A DNA stretch of 64,000 bases from Rhabdophis nuchalis (GCA_039707465.1 CM077648.1:77500119-77564118); one strand, 5' to 3'. Shown: positions 48,191 to 61,214, counted from the first letter of the stretch. Translations and numbers: made by a program. Notes: a model not told the origin generated them from the letters alone.

Positions 48191-49701
48191 TCCTGCTTGA
48201 TGGTTTGAAACATACTATGTTTGTAGTATGAGCAAATGGGTTGTGTTCTGAGGAATGAGATTAAGGAGCACAGCTGTGAACTAAAAGTCTATTGCAAAAG
48301 ACAAAAATGTTGGTAGAGGAAGCCTATACACTATGAGATGCGATTTTTATCTGCAGTTGCTGTTGCTTTGACTGATATTCCATCTCTGGAGGTTCTGGGA
48401 AGGAGTCAATGAGTAAGAAAGGACTAGTAAGGTCAAATCATAATTACTGCAGCTTTGCATAGCAATAATTAATCATTTAGATTTGCAGAAGCAGCAAAAT
48501 TTCTTCCCTCTGTGTGTCCAGTCTGAGACACACACATCATAGTAAGCACGCCCAAAGAAGCTTGCAACATAAATAATTCATTTTCAAAATGGCAATAATT
48601 ATACAAAGTATTAATAATAATAATATATCTATGATGCTTCATTTCTGGGTTGTAAGGCAGAGTGAATAGTATGGCTAGGCAAATTAGATTTAAAGTTAAC
48701 CACAGAAGGACTGAATGAAAAATAGTGTCAGAACAAGGAAACAAAAACTAAGAGAAATAAATGAGGGGCTAAGAGTGAGGCAGAGGATACAGAGACAGAT
48801 ATAAAAAAGGACAACAGACTATGGGCAGTAGAAGAGGATATGGGGCTTCAGCCAGATGGTAGTGATGTAAATTGATGGTGGTCATGATAGCAGATTGGGT
48901 TGATATCCATGCCAGATAAACAGTGGCAGCAGAATTTGTTGACAATGGTGGAGGAGGAAACATGGAGGTAAATATCAGAGGGAGGAGAGTTCTGAAATAG
49001 TGACAGACTGGAAGAAGAAGCTGGAGGAGTGGGAAGAGGAATTCAGAGAAGTGATGGGAACAGAAAGAAACTTGAGCCAGAGTGAAAGTAAAAGATGCAA
49101 AAAGAGAGAGGGGAGGGGGCTGTTACCTGGACCGAAGGGAATTGAAAGAACCAAAAAGAAAAGAAAGGTTTGAAAGGATCAAAGGGATCCAAATCTATTG
49201 CATAATTATTATGGGTAACTTCCAGCTTAATATGTCCCTAGCGCAATTAGTCCCTGGATCTGGATCAGAGCAAGTATATGTACCATTCAGTTTACTTATT
49301 TATTTATTAGTGGAGTACCAAAACGGAGATGGAAAGTAAAATACCGGATGGTTCTACCTCTACTGAGGGAACAGTTTGATAAATGGGTTTGTTACGACCA
49401 ACAAAGGCACTAACAAATAAGACAAACAGGCAGTGTTTATCAGAATTCATGGATAATGTATTTCTCAAACCCAAGGACTTGAAATTAATAGAGGAGTTAT
49501 ATATGTACAATGGAACATGGGTATATGAGCATGCACATGTGCACACACAATTGTTAACAGTCACATCTATTAAAACACAGAACTAGGTCCTACCTTAGAT
49601 GCAAAGGTAGCATGGATTTAAAAAAAATAGTTTGAAATGCTAAAGAAAGAATGAATTATATCTGCAGAGTTGATTAGAACATCACATATGACAATTGATT
49701 G
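48191..49701. other. unassigned DNA with purine-rich tract
   Basis: 48750-49190 is markedly purine-rich on the plus strand (GAGG, GAAG and AGAG words). No gene or known element was identified. Confidence 0.5.
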
Positions 49702-49709
49702 CACTATAA

Positions 49710-50072
49710 CAGTGATGGCTAACCTTTTTTGGTTCGCGTGCCAAAAGTGGGGGGAGCGTAGGGGGGAATGTGTGTGGGCGTGCCACACCTATAATGCTAT
49801 GTGTGCGACCCCCTGCTTTTGGCGTTTTTTTTTGCCCTCCCCAGGCTTCAGAGGCTTTCTAGGAGCCTGGGGAGAGTGAAAACAGCCTCCCCTCCCTACC
49901 TCCAGAGGCTTCAGGAGCTTCCCTGAAGCCTCCAGAGGCCTCAAAAGAAGGCCTAAATCAGTTGGCCAGTGCACACATGCGTGCTGGAGCTGACAGGGCA
50001 ACGCCTCGCGTGCCCTAAGAAATGGTTCTGCGTGCCACCTGTGGCACCCGTGCCATAGATTCCCCATCACTG
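49710..50072. mobile_element. hAT element, 363 bp, complete
   Basis: Ends CAGTGATGGCTAACC and TTCCCCATCACTG with exact 8-base duplication CACTATAA (49702-49709, 50073-50080). The interior has paired CCAGAGGC / GGCTTCAG words. It is the reference for the fragments at 16205, 20516 and 52505. Confidence 0.92.
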
Positions 50073-50142
50073 CACTATAACAAGCATTTTTGGGATTATT
50101 ATAGTTTATACTTAGATAGCTTCAAACTCAAGCTCTTTATAC

Positions 50143-50217
50143 CAGGGGTCCCCAACCTTTGAAACTTTAAGTCTGAAGGACTTCAGCTCCCAGACTTCTC
50201 CAGCCAGCTTTGCTGGT
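50143..50217. mobile_element. Palindromic hAT MITE, left arm and loop only
   Basis: CAGGGGTCCCCAACCTTTG to CCAGCTTTGCTGG; the right arm is absent. Confidence 0.75.
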
Positions 50218-51484
50218 TACATAGTGTGAGACTGACTATGGCTCCTAGCCTTGTGCAAGTCTGCAAAAGTGGATTAATTTGGTAAACCACAGTTCAGTTA
50301 ATCACAGATTAGTGTGTTTTAGTATTATAGTCTACGTACTGTAAATCCATAATCACTCCTGTAATAAACTAATCCATTAATGATGAGTGAGAGGGTAGAT
50401 AAGTCAAATCATATTTAATTGATTACATTTTTCGCTTTGCAATTCTTTGCTTAAAGCAACATGGCAAAAGTTTCAGAGAACAAGTACCTTTAGAAAAGGG
50501 ACAATTTCAGCAATTTCACTGAAATCTTGAGGATCCACATATTATCTTTTTCATACATAGAGAAATAAACCCTAACTCTAGCACTAGAAATTATTAATAA
50601 TTAGTATCAATAATTAATAATGATTAATAATTCATGCTTAGGTATTCTACTGAACACAGTATCTTCAGTATCATTACATATTTTGCCTCTGTATTAAGCT
50701 TAGAGAGATTTTTTTCCAAAATAATTCATGTTTTTTTGAGTTGTAAACCCTTGGTATTTAGCATAATCTACTGTCTTTATTTTAACTGAGTTTGTATAAA
50801 GACAAGGAAAATAAAAAGATAAAGGTGGTTAAAGTTACATTTGCCTCAATAACCAACTCCAGGCAGAAGATAATATAAATTGACTATTAATGAGCTATCT
50901 TATTTTCTTCTTATTTTATTTCTTGTCTACAAAATTGCACAAAGGATGGAAATTTGCCAGAAAAGTTTAGATAGTGTCAGCTCATTTTCTGCTATCGTTT
51001 ATCCTGTGATTATATCAAAGGAATCAATTGTTTTAACTGGAACATATGAAAATAGTTGATAAAAAAATTAAATACCTCCTCCTTCACCAACTGAATGTTT
51101 ACATTAAAGAGAGCCTAGATTTATTTTATTGAAACAGAAAAATAAAATAATCTAGCAACATTGTTAGGTTTTCTCTGACATTTGCCATATTATTGTTTGA
51201 GAGAAGGGCAAAAAGTGTGGGGAAATGATTTCATTTAAACTACAATAATTCTGCCAACAGATTTGTCATACAAATTTACTGATTTAATTTTATAAAGTAA
51301 AGAAATATAATTCAATTCTTCAATTTATTTGGCAAAGTTATTGGCAATGTTATTCCCAAATACTTCACTCTTATAGTGAGTACGTACAATTTTGACTATT
51401 AGAATTAACAATAATATACATAATTTTTGATTTATTCAAATTGATCCTAACACTGTTTCTCCAAAAATAATATTTTGATTACTG
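50218..51484. other. unassigned AT-rich DNA
   Basis: About 1.3 kb with no recognised feature. Confidence 0.5.
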
Positions 51485-51806
51485 CAGAAATGTGTATACC
51501 TATGCAGTTCTAGGCTATGAATTGCAAATATAAGAATTGGCTACCAGAGCTTCTCTATCAAAATTGTTTCTCATATATTAGGTCCTCATATATTAAATAG
51601 AAATCATACAGTTTCATGGCCTACTGTATACGGATGATTTTTTTGTATCAGTGGTATATCACTGTAGGCCACGAAACTGTAGTTTTTCTATTTCTTAATA
51701 TATGAGGACCTTCCAAACAATTTTGATAGAGAAACTCTGGTAGCCAATTCTTATATTTTCAATTCTTAGTCTAGAACTGCACAGGGATAGGTACAGTGAT
51801 TTCTGA
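51485..51806. repeat. Long inverted repeat, arms about 145 bp
   Basis: The left arm (51485-51630) and the right arm (about 51662-51806) are inverted copies. For example TATAAGAATTGGCTACCAGA at left has its complement TCTGGTAGCCAATTCTTATA at right. The loop is about 30 bases with GGATGATTTTTTTGTATCAG. The arms have diverged at perhaps one site in ten. It may be a foldback DNA element; no target duplication was recognised. Confidence 0.88.
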
Positions 51807-51948
51807 ATAAGGTTTTACAAATTATGGACACGTTTTATAAATAAATTGTGCTTGTACTTCTACTATTACTGTAACTAATATATGGCAGCTAAATTAGCAC
51901 TTCAATCAATGTAATGTGTTTATTAGCTTAATAACACATTAATAGATC

Positions 51949-52110
51949 CTACCACGTTATCAACAATTTCAATTTGCAATATTTTCTGACTTTATTTAGA
52001 TTGACCATATATCTTCCCACCAAGTCCTTCTTCCATGCACAGTCAAAGCAAGGAAAAGCTAAAAACTCCTTGTAATCCTTTCTGGCATTGATCTGCAAAA
52101 AAAAAGAACA
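51949..52110 (-). other. weak exon-like open stretch
   Basis: On the minus strand CATGTTCTTTTTTTTTGCAG precedes an open frame of about 50 codons beginning INARKDYKEFLAFPCFD and ending at a TAG at 51949. I recognise no family. It may be chance next to a T run. Confidence 0.18.
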
Positions 52111-52132
52111 TGAAAAAGCTGGAGCTAGTGAA

Positions 52133-52205
52133 GAAGCCAATTTGATATACTGGTTAAAGTGGTGGCCCAGAACCTAGAAGACTCTGAGTCTAGGCCTCCT
52201 TTAGG
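52133..52205 (+). mobile_element. tRNA-derived SINE, 5' part
   Basis: GCCAATTTGATATACTGGTT, the CCTAGAAGACTCTGAGTCTA region and TTTAGGCATGA match the first 75 bases of the SINE at 47963. Confidence 0.65.
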
Positions 52206-52504
52206 CATGAGGGAGGTTTGCCTCCCCAAGCCCAGATGCAAATGGCAGTTTGCCAGCTGGGATGCAGATAAAAGCCCTAAACTTGGAATTGTGGGTGTGA
52301 CTGTGGGTGTGTGTAAATAATTATTCTTTTTCAGCCAATCTTTCAAGGGCAGGGAGCTATTTGAAAGCAAGGTGAGGAAGCCTTTGGAGAAAGAGTCGAG
52401 GCTGGTGGAAACTTTTTACTCCAGCTTTGGAAACCAGAGTGGAAGGTCCAGACGCACGATGAGGTGTCCCCATGACACGTTGCTTGGGTCAAAGTCCTAG
52501 ACCA

Positions 52505-52785
52505 GTGATGGCTAACCTTTTTTGGCTCGTGTGCCAAAAACAGGCTTTTTTCCTCCTCCCCAGGCTCCAGAGGCTTTCTAGGAGACTGGGGAGGGTGAAA
52601 ATAGCCTCCCCCCACCTCCAGAGGCTTCAGGAGCTTCCCTTAAGCCTCCAGAGGGAGAGAAAGGGCTTCAAAAGAAGGCCTAAATCAGCTGGCCAGTGCA
52701 CACACACGTGCTGGAGCTGACAGGGGCAACGCCTCGCGTGACCTAAGAAATGGTTCCGCGGGCCACCTGTGGCACCCGTGACTAT
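52505..52785. mobile_element. hAT element fragment (49710 type)
   Basis: The start CAGTGATGGCTAACC and most of the interior match 49710-50072. The right end stops at GGCACCCGTG before the terminal repeat. Confidence 0.85.
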
Positions 52786-52804
52786 CTACAGGAGTGCCTA
52801 AGGC

Positions 52805-52930
52805 AGTGGTCCCCAACCTTTGTGGCTTGGCAGCCCAGCTGGGAGGAAAGGGGAACTGGGCCTTACAAAAGTGGTGGGCTGACGCATACGCATGCATACA
52901 CGCCATGTGAGCTTCCTGAAGTTTGGAAGT
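52805..52930. mobile_element. hAT element fragment, left end
   Basis: CAGTGGTCCCCAACCTTTGT then GGCTTGGCAGCCCAGCTGGG. Same family as 53299-53593. Confidence 0.65.
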
Positions 52931-53298
52931 TTGGAAGTCTTTTACCTTTTTAGCTTTCTTTAAGGCTTTAAAGACCTGCTCCCCCCACCCCCACCCCAGT
53001 GCATTTGGAGAAGATTAGATGATGGGAGATTAGCATGGATTGGTGCCAGGTTGTTTTTTGATGTTTTAACTGGTTGCGTTTTAAAGTTTTAAAAATGATT
53101 TTATATTTTTTGTTTGGGAGCTGCTTCAAGTTGGTTGAAAGTTGGGCAGCTATATTCAATATAAAAAAAAAGAAAGTTGGGCAGCTATAGAAATATTTTA
53201 AATAATAAATAAAATATTTAAATTGTGTGGAAAAACAAAAGCAAATGTTTGTGTGAAGTTGTAATATTTTCTTTCACATGCCAGTATAACTCTTACAT

Positions 53299-53593
53299 CA
53301 ACAGTCCCCAACCTTTATGGCTTGGCCGTCCAGTTGTGGCGGGAGAGAAGAACTGGGCTGCATGAGCAGCAGGCTGACATACATGTGTGCCCATGCCCAC
53401 ACAGCCCATGCTCAAGCAGCAGGCTGGCGCAAATGCATGCATGTGAGTGCCCACCAGCCAACTGCTTGCACAAGTTGATGTGTGTGTGTGTGTGTGTGTG
53501 TATGTTTATGCTATGTCCAGCCATGTGAGTGGCTCGATTATAAATCGGTCATGGCCTGGTAATGGGCCGCAGCTTGGGATTTGGGGACCCCTA
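53299..53593. mobile_element. hAT element with (TG)n run
   Basis: The left end has CAGTCCCCAACCTTTATGG and the right end ends TTTGGGGACCCCTA. Both flanks read TCTTACAT (53291-53298 and 53594-53601). A TG run at 53479-53500 lies inside. Confidence 0.8.
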
Positions 53594-53636
53594 TCTTACA
53601 TTATTTCAGATTCCTGTTTAAGACTCTGAAAGGTAC

Positions 53637-53690
53637 CGTATTTTTCAGAATATAAGATGCTCCGAAGTATAAGACGCACCTAGCTTGACA
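53637..53690. mobile_element. Fragment of the TA-flanked DNA element
   Basis: ACCGTATTTTTCAGAATATA then AAGTATAAGACGCACC, matching the end of the 43210-43902 element. Confidence 0.55.
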
Positions 53691-54344
53691 ATACACGAAA
53701 CCAAAACCAAATCTGTCAAATGTTGGCTTAGTGCAATAGCAACCTAGTTTCTAAAAGAAAGGAAGACAGCCTTTGAAATAAGCAGGACAATATATAAGCA
53801 GATATGTATTTCCCCGTGAACAGCTATTGTTATTTAGGATTACAGAATTACATATAAAGGAATTACTGGCTTTCTCAGATATTACAGGGCATCAGATTTG
53901 ACTGTTAGAAGATTTTCATAATTCACCTAATGATAATTAATAAAACATTGTGCAAAATGTGGCACTTTATGTGTCATGGACTAAACATCAGAATTAATTA
54001 AAATGGTGCAACGAACACCAGAATGTTGCAATATTTGAGTGATCTTCATCAGTGTGTTAAAGCTTATTGATTTTTGAACTAGTTAAAAAAAATGAAGTGG
54101 TAGACCAAAAGTTCCTGCAATCCGCTATTTAGATAAACAGAAATGGCATTTTTAGAAAGCTCAAGAAATCTAAAATCACAAAATGACATTTATTGGAAAT
54201 GAAGACAGTAACATTTTCTGCAACTGCCGGCACACACTGGGAAGAAAGAAGAACAAATGCCTTTTATATATTTATTAACTCTGCTCTTATCAGACTGGGG
54301 CAGTGATAAAAAGAAAGTAATTCTATTCAAAACATCAGTATTGC
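53691..54344. other. unassigned AT-rich DNA
   Basis: Nothing recognised. Confidence 0.5.
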
Positions 54345-54588
54345 AAAACTTACCTTTTTCAACTGGCCAGCCTTGCATAACTCCTCGTTACCTCGTTTTA
54401 GTTGGGATTTTATTTATATATTTTAGCACAGGGCTAACAATCATTTAATTCTTTTTAATTATTTATGACTGTACTCATTGTCTTTCGCTTTTATCTTTTC
54501 CTGTGCACCGCCCTGAGTCCCCTGTTGGGGAGAGAGAGCAGTATAAAAATATGAAAAATAAAATAAAATAAAATAAATATGTACATAA
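54345..54588 (+). mobile_element. L2-like LINE copy M, 3' end
   Basis: Contains the end of ORF2 (CTGGCCAGCCTTGCATAA), then the 3'UTR with CCTGTGCACCGCCCTGAGTC and a tail of AAAATA units. Confidence 0.82.
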
Positions 54589-55027
54589 TGCCAAAGGTTA
54601 AAATGTTCAATATATACCATATAAGAAAAGGTTAAATATCTCCTTAATTGGGATGGAAATTATCAAGATAGCAACCATGTGCATCTTAAGATGTTTTACA
54701 GTCAGAAGGTGAAATTTTCCTACATCGGCTTCATATAAACAGCTATCTTGTTAATAAGTCTGTAATTATATTTTCCCGTCTGATAATCTTCTGTACAGGT
54801 GGTAGCAAGATTTTAGAGGAGTGAGCTATGTGTGCCATTCAGTCTTCCATTTATGTAGTACAGTCCTCTTGCTATAGTGGTTTTGTGACCTTCTTGATAC
54901 TACAGCAGGTAAGCCAAAGGAATTACGGGCTGCCAATTTCCTCATTCCCCATGACAAACAATTCTTGTTGTTTTGAATGTCCTGTACTTTCTGCTGGTGC
55001 CAAGTAAAAAGAACAAAAAACCAAAAC
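54589..55027. other. unassigned intergenic DNA
   Basis: Nothing recognised. Confidence 0.45.
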
Positions 55028-55247
55028 CACTCTGGCCTAGAAACTGGCAGACTGTGAGTTCTAGTCCTGTCTTATCCATGAATATCAGCTGGGTGACTTC
55101 GGGCCAGTTGGTCTTGCTTAGCCCTACCCACCTCACAGGGTTGTTGTGAGGAAAATAGGAGGAGGAAGGAATATTTAGTATGTTTAGTATGTCTCGAGTT
55201 ACTCCTAAGGTAATAAAGGCAGGATAACAACAACAACAACAAAAATT
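55028..55247 (+). mobile_element. tRNA-derived SINE, 5'-truncated
   Basis: B-box-like GTGAGTTCTAGTCC at about 55053, then AGCTGGGTGACTTCGGGCC, CACCTCACAGGGTTGTTGTG and GGAAAATAGGAGGAGGAAGG. It ends in ACAAC repeats, the BovB-type tail. Confidence 0.82.
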
Positions 55248-55301
55248 CCAGAGCTGTATCATCTATTTGCAATTCTTTCCCAGCTACTACTCCCTCTACT
55301 C

Positions 55302-55436
55302 CAGGGGTCTCCAACTTTTGCAACTTTAAGTCTGAAGGACTTCAGCTCCCAGACGTCTCCAGCCAGCAAAGCTGGCTGGAAAAGTCTGGGAGCTGAAGTC
55401 CTTCAGACTTAAAGTTGCAAAGGTTGGAGAGCCCTA
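55302..55436. mobile_element. Palindromic hAT MITE, full length
   Basis: Arms CAGGGGTCTCCAACTTTTGC and the complement at the right, loop CCAGCAAAGCTGG, exact 8-base duplication CTCTACTC (55294-55301, 55437-55444). The last base of the right end is A instead of G. Confidence 0.9.
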
Positions 55437-55444
55437 CTCTACTC

Positions 55445-57054
55445 CACAGAGAAGGCCAGTAGTGGCTACTTGCCAGCCATCTTTCCCCTGTGAGATCCAC
55501 CCCATTCTTCCTAAAGATAACCAGAGAGCTATTTTTTGGACTTTCTCTAGAACTATGCTATTACTACTCAGAGCACTTCCACAAGGCCATTGTTTTCATT
55601 CTTCACCTGTGTCAAGGAGTTTGAAGGTGATATGTGATGGTTCCCCCTCCCCTGCTAATTTAAAATTTAAATTATTTAAAATGCCAAGAATAGGGACTGA
55701 ACAATCACTCTCCCTCCCAAAGCTGTTAAGGTTCCTGAGGCTGTAAACGTCTCCTCATCCCACTGGTGTACACAATAGAGAAACAAACAAATGAAAGCAT
55801 TCAGATAATGTGTAAGTTTGCATGCCTGTTTTTGTGCAGAAGACAGGATGAAACTGTCTTTACTTTCATAACTACTTTGCTTTTGCGAAAGAACAAAGGA
55901 ACTATGAGTTAGCGTTTTCCTGTAAATGTGGAAGGATACGAAGCTCAAAAGATGGGAGCACATATTCCCTCTAATGGGGAAATTTTGTTTTTCAGTAATT
56001 TCCACTACATTGCAGCTGTGTTGGACATGCATCAGCTCAATTTTCAACACAGATAACATCTTAGGAGCACTGAAGTCTGGAACCACTTTCAAATTGACAC
56101 AGAAACCTTATCTGAAAGCTCTCTCACAGGAAATGGACGCATTGATAGTGTATTCCTATACATGCCTCATTGAACTTTAGGGCTTACTCTAAACTGGGTG
56201 AATATATGATTACAGCCATCATAATCAGAGAAAACAAGGCACATCCTATGATCATACTGACTTCTTGATTTTTTAATAAGCCTCATATTTATTGCACAAA
56301 CTTTTTTTTTTTTGTAAGGGAATGAGCAGTTAAGATAATATGCTCAGGAGAAATAAAACTAAAAGAAATATTTGAAATTGAGAATCCATTGCTAACATCC
56401 TGAGGGGCAGCTTATTTTCTAAGATGCCAAGAGGCTTTTTTCTGATGGTATTTTATGTAGCTATTTTATAGCTAATTTGTATTTACCTATTCTTGTCTCC
56501 CTCTAGAACATTGGCATCTCAATTTTCTAATAATTTATGAAAATGTGTGAAAAAGGGAAGCGTGTGTAGTAAGTAGAACTTCCAATTAAGCAAATATATT
56601 TTTCAAGAAGATATATTTTTAATAGTTTGGCTTGTAATACCAGGCCAAAGCCAGGCTTTCTTTTGCCTTATATTCAATTTCCCCCTTTTTAATATTTTTA
56701 TTAATTTATTAATTTTATTAATGTATTAGCTTTATTAATATCTTACAATAGGGCTATGTCTATACAGTTTTCAAATGTCCATGGACACAAAATAATAATA
56801 ATAAAATGATATATTTAAGCTTCACAAAGTTCTCCTATTGGCTGGCATGGGTGAATAGTTATAGGAGATTTTATTAGTATATAATAAAAATCTACAATCC
56901 CTGCTATAACTACTACCAATATACTGCAGAGTAACGGCAAGATCTTGTATTAGGTTTCTGATGTTTTTGCTTTTTTCTATATTCTTTAGCAGAGCAGCAA
57001 ATATTGTAAGAGCAAAATTGTAAGACTATTATCTGCATTAAATTCATAGTTATA
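55445..57054. other. unassigned intergenic DNA
   Basis: About 1.6 kb with no supported feature. Open frames at 55462-55746 and 55676-56092 have no motifs. Confidence 0.5.
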
Positions 57055-57400
57055 GGCAACGACCTGCCCCCCGAACTACCTGCCTCTGGAACGACCTGCC
57101 CCCCAAACTACGTAACATCTCGGACCTCCGCCTGTTCCGCCAGCGCCTTAAAACGCTTCTGTTCCAACAAGCCGGCCTATTATAACCCCCGATACTGAGT
57201 TTTAATATTGAAAATTTTAATTAGAGGTTTTATAAGTTGGTTTTAGCACGGGATCATTATTTAATAGCTTTTAATAGGGGTATTTATATGTATGTTTTGT
57301 TTTAAACTACCTGTGCGCCGCCCTGGGTCCTTTTTTAGGAGAAGGGTGGGGTATAAATTGGATTAATAAATAATAAATAAATAAATAATAAATGAGGACA
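57055..57400 (+). mobile_element. L2-like LINE copy N, 3' end with internal duplication
   Basis: The words CGACCTGCCCCCCGAACTAC and CGACCTGCCCCCCAAACTAC stand 31 bases apart, so a short piece of the C-terminal coding region is repeated. The 3'UTR box is GTGCGCCGCCCTGGGTCC and the tail AATAAATAAATA. Confidence 0.85.
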
Positions 57401-60284
57401 CATGGAAGTTGCCAATCTACAATATTACAGTTGTGTTACATGATGCAGGTTATTATATAATTGTGATACAAGTAAATACATAATGGTAGTGTTTGAGTAA
57501 TGTACATTTGCATGTATTATCATTTTGGCATCACCATGGATGCGGCTGATGATAATGGATGAATGTCATGGACTACAGCAACGAAAATGAAAGGGAATTC
57601 CCACAATAAAGATGTTTTAACGTTCCATAAAAGTAGCTCGAGGAGAAATAAAGTTTTAAAAGTTACAACCAAATATATAGCTACAGACAAAAATGTACAA
57701 AAATGTGGAGAGGATTATTGAATTCCTTCTGAAGAATTTTATTGGCTAGCGCTTAGAAATATGAGCAAAAAATAGTATAGGAATGCCTACAATGAATACA
57801 TAAAGTAATTTATCTGGCCAGTCAGTTCAAAAGTCCTGGGAAACTGAAAACTATTTCATTCCACTTCAAACTGTTACCTTCCTAATGTATAATACAGTAT
57901 AAATGTGGCAGAAACCATAGTGGATGGAGCTCCCTTCTTCCCACAGAATTCCAAATAAACAAGATACATTGAAATACAGCTTCCTTATTTGTTATAAAAA
58001 CGAAAAATTAACTTGGCATTCTTCAATTTGATGCTCAAATTGTGGAAAGAAGCTCTAACTGCTAGGAAGAAGAAATGCCAGTTTTTACTCTTTGTTTTTT
58101 TTTCATTTGTATGGAAAGGATCATTTCATTAGGGACTGGCTGAAGAGCTAGTTTGAAGTTTATGGTTTTGTTGCTGTTAGTGAATTGTCTGGACTCCTTG
58201 ATGATGACAGACCTTTAGAGTTATTATGACTGAATCCACCAGAGAACCACACATTTTCCACTTATTATAGTCACGGGAGACTCTAAAGGTTTTCTTACCT
58301 ATGAATTAATGGGAATAACCACTCACTGTGGCTAATATGTTAAGAGATATGGCTGTATTGCATGCCTTTGTATATGTGTCTTACAGCAACGCAACTGTTT
58401 TAGGCTTAAATGCTGACTGGATCTCTGTTAGCTTTCGAAGCAACATATTTTACAACTGAATCAACCTTTCAAATTATAGGTAGTTGCATACATTATTAGA
58501 AAATTTAGAATTTAAATTTAAATTAAAAATGATTTTTATAAGCTTTTGAACAGTAACTTTAACTGGCCTGTAGAGGTCCTGAATAAAATCTACATAGAAC
58601 CTTACCAGTTCCTGAAGTGCTTACTTATCTCACTTCTTATTTAATGTGCCCTTTTTGTTTCTTAATATGCAATTGAATTCTTTCTGGGGGAGGGGGAAGG
58701 AAAAACCATGGGCATGGGACAAATTGGAAATTCTCTAATCTGTAGTGTCCTGGATCTTTATCCTCTATATAAATTTCAGCTGCATTGTATAAAAATAGAT
58801 TAATAGTTTTGACAATAGTTTTGTCTTAACCTGCAGTTAAAAGTTGATAGAGGTTAACAAAAGACAAAGGCACAAAGATAAGGAATGGTTAAAATAATCT
58901 CAGCAGGACAATCATAATTGGTGACATAGAGATCTCTTAAGTATGCAGTTACAGATGTTAGTACATGATTATTGAAGAATTATTGACATCGTTGATGTTT
59001 TTTTTTTAATTTAAGCTATATTTTAAAGCTTTATTTTGCATCAAAGATATAATCATAGGTAATCCTAGATTCAGAATAAAATAAGAAAAGGGTGAAAAGT
59101 CCAAGAATATTTTAAATTCTTCTAAGCAGCTTTTATTTCCTATTCTATTATTTTTCCTAGGGGAGAATGGAATAGTCACCTGAATTCTACATTTTGAAGT
59201 CAACCCTGAACCACCCATCTCAATAACTTCCTTTGTTTCTTATTTGGTGGAAATGGATTCCTCTTTACTAGCATTCCCAATGAGAAGTTTGAGGTCCTTT
59301 GTCAAATATTTAGCTATAGTCACCTTATATTACATTTACTAAATTCTCATAATCTACAAAAGAAGTGACACAAATGAAATGGAATAGAATTAATCTGATA
59401 AAGCAGAGTCAAAAGAAGAGTTGAGTAGTTCTGCTTTTTTACTTGTTAGCATTTTCTTATCACTAAACAGCTGGTATAATAGTGCTTCATTATGTATATC
59501 TGTGGAAGCCCCTTTTGTTGTGCTTAGTATCAATTAACAATATAAGCCCATTGTAAGATTTCACTATTCTAATGTCATCTACATAATTCCACACTACTTC
59601 TGGGTGCTCTGATTGTATGACCTCTGCTCCTTCTACCTCTTCCACATACGACATCACTTCCCCTGTCTTGCTTTCCCTGTGGATGGACTCAATTGTGGTT
59701 ACCCACCAGGCTCTCTTATTTATTTATCCTCCAGTGGAAGATTCCTCATCTGAAGAACAGGAAGTGGAAGATTAAAGTTAAGAGAAATCTGCAGGCTCAC
59801 AAACACCAAGCAGGGAGGAAATCAGATAAAGTGGTGCTATGGAGAATGCAATATTTGAGTCAGATGAACTAGTTGATTATGGATTAATAATGCACAAAGG
59901 ACTTGAAAATTCAGGCTGTGATGTGCACCGCTCACCAGAGAAAGAGATTTTGTAGGCTCAGATATTCCCATTGTTAAATAACTAACACCTGAGTCAATGA
60001 AGAAAATGTATAAATTTCACAATTTGAGACGAGTTTACAGTTTGGAGGTTTATCACACTCAAAAACTGGAAGTAATTAATATATTTCGTAGGAATACTAG
60101 ACCTGAACTGCAAAAATCTAGTTAAGTTTGATTTACTGTGGCTATCTAAAAACTTTCTGAATTTTTGCGGCCTAGATATGAACATTCTTTACTGCTCAGT
60201 TTCTACTTTTTCTTACCCCTTTATCATTTTCAATTCATGATTCAACTTGATTTAACTTCAAGATTTAACTTGAAGATAGAATCA
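57401..60284. other. unassigned intergenic DNA
   Basis: The longest stretch (2.9 kb) without a recognised repeat. I found no exon with both splice sites and a convincing frame. Confidence 0.5.
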
Positions 60285-61181
60285 AGAAGTATGCAGTGGA
60301 GTCCCCCAAGGCTCTGTTTTAGGCCCAGTACTCTTCAACATCTTCATCAATGATTTGGATGAGTGAATAAATGGGGAACTCATCAAATTTGCAGATGACA
60401 CCAAGCTGGCAGGAATAGCCAACACTCCAGAAGATAGGCTTAAGATACAGAAGGATCTTGACAAACTTGAACATTGGGCACTATCTATAAAATGAAATTC
60501 AATGGCGAAAAGAATAAGGTTCTACATTTAGGCAACAAAAATGAAATGCACAACAGGTACAGTATAGGTGGTACCTTGCTCAATAGCAGTAACTGTGAAA
60601 GGGATCTTGGAGTCCTAGTAGACAACCATTTAAATATGAGCCAGCCGTGTGCAGCAGCTGCCAAAAAAGCCAACACGGTTCTAGGCTGAATAAACAGAGG
60701 GATAGAATCAAGATCACATGAAGTGTTAATACCACTTTGTAATGCCTTGGTAAGGCCACACTTGGAATACTGCATTCAGTTTTGGTCACCAAGATGTAGA
60801 AAAGATGTGGAGACTCTAGAAAGAGTGCAGAGAAGAGCAACAAAGATGATTAGGGGACTGGAGACTAAAACATATGAAGAACAGTTGCAGGAACTGGGTA
60901 TGTCTAGTTTAATGAAAAGATGGAGTAGGGGAGACATGATAGCAGTGTTCCAATATCTCAGGGGTTGCCACAAAGAAGAAGGAGTCAATCTATTCTCCAA
61001 AGCACCTGAGGGCAGAACAAGAAGCAATGGGTGGAAACTAAGCAACTTAGAACTGAGGAGAAATTTCCTGACAGTTAGGACAATTAATCAGTGGAACAGC
61101 TTGTCTCCAGAAGTTGTGAATGCCCCAACACTGCAAGTCTTCAAGAAGATGTTGGATAGCCATTTGCCTGAAATGGTATAG
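60285..61181 (+). pseudogene. CR1 ORF2 reverse-transcriptase remnant
   Basis: Starts in the codons for GVPQGSVLGPVLFNIFINDL and includes the catalytic FADDTKLAG (about 60388). It then continues with [40 protein letters not shown] and [18 protein letters not shown] to its natural stop at 61179-61181. The frame is lost by TGA at 60364-60366, a one-base deletion near 60489 (in TATAAAATGAAAT) and TGA at 60687-60689. The protein would have polymerised cDNA at nicked target DNA. Confidence 0.88.
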
Positions 61182-61214
61182 GGTTTCCTGCCTAGGCAGG
61201 GAGTTGGACTAGAT

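Noticed and set aside
48750..49190. Purine-rich tract as a possible LTR polypurine or coding region
   Set aside because: No LTR, primer-binding site or sustained frame with motifs nearby.
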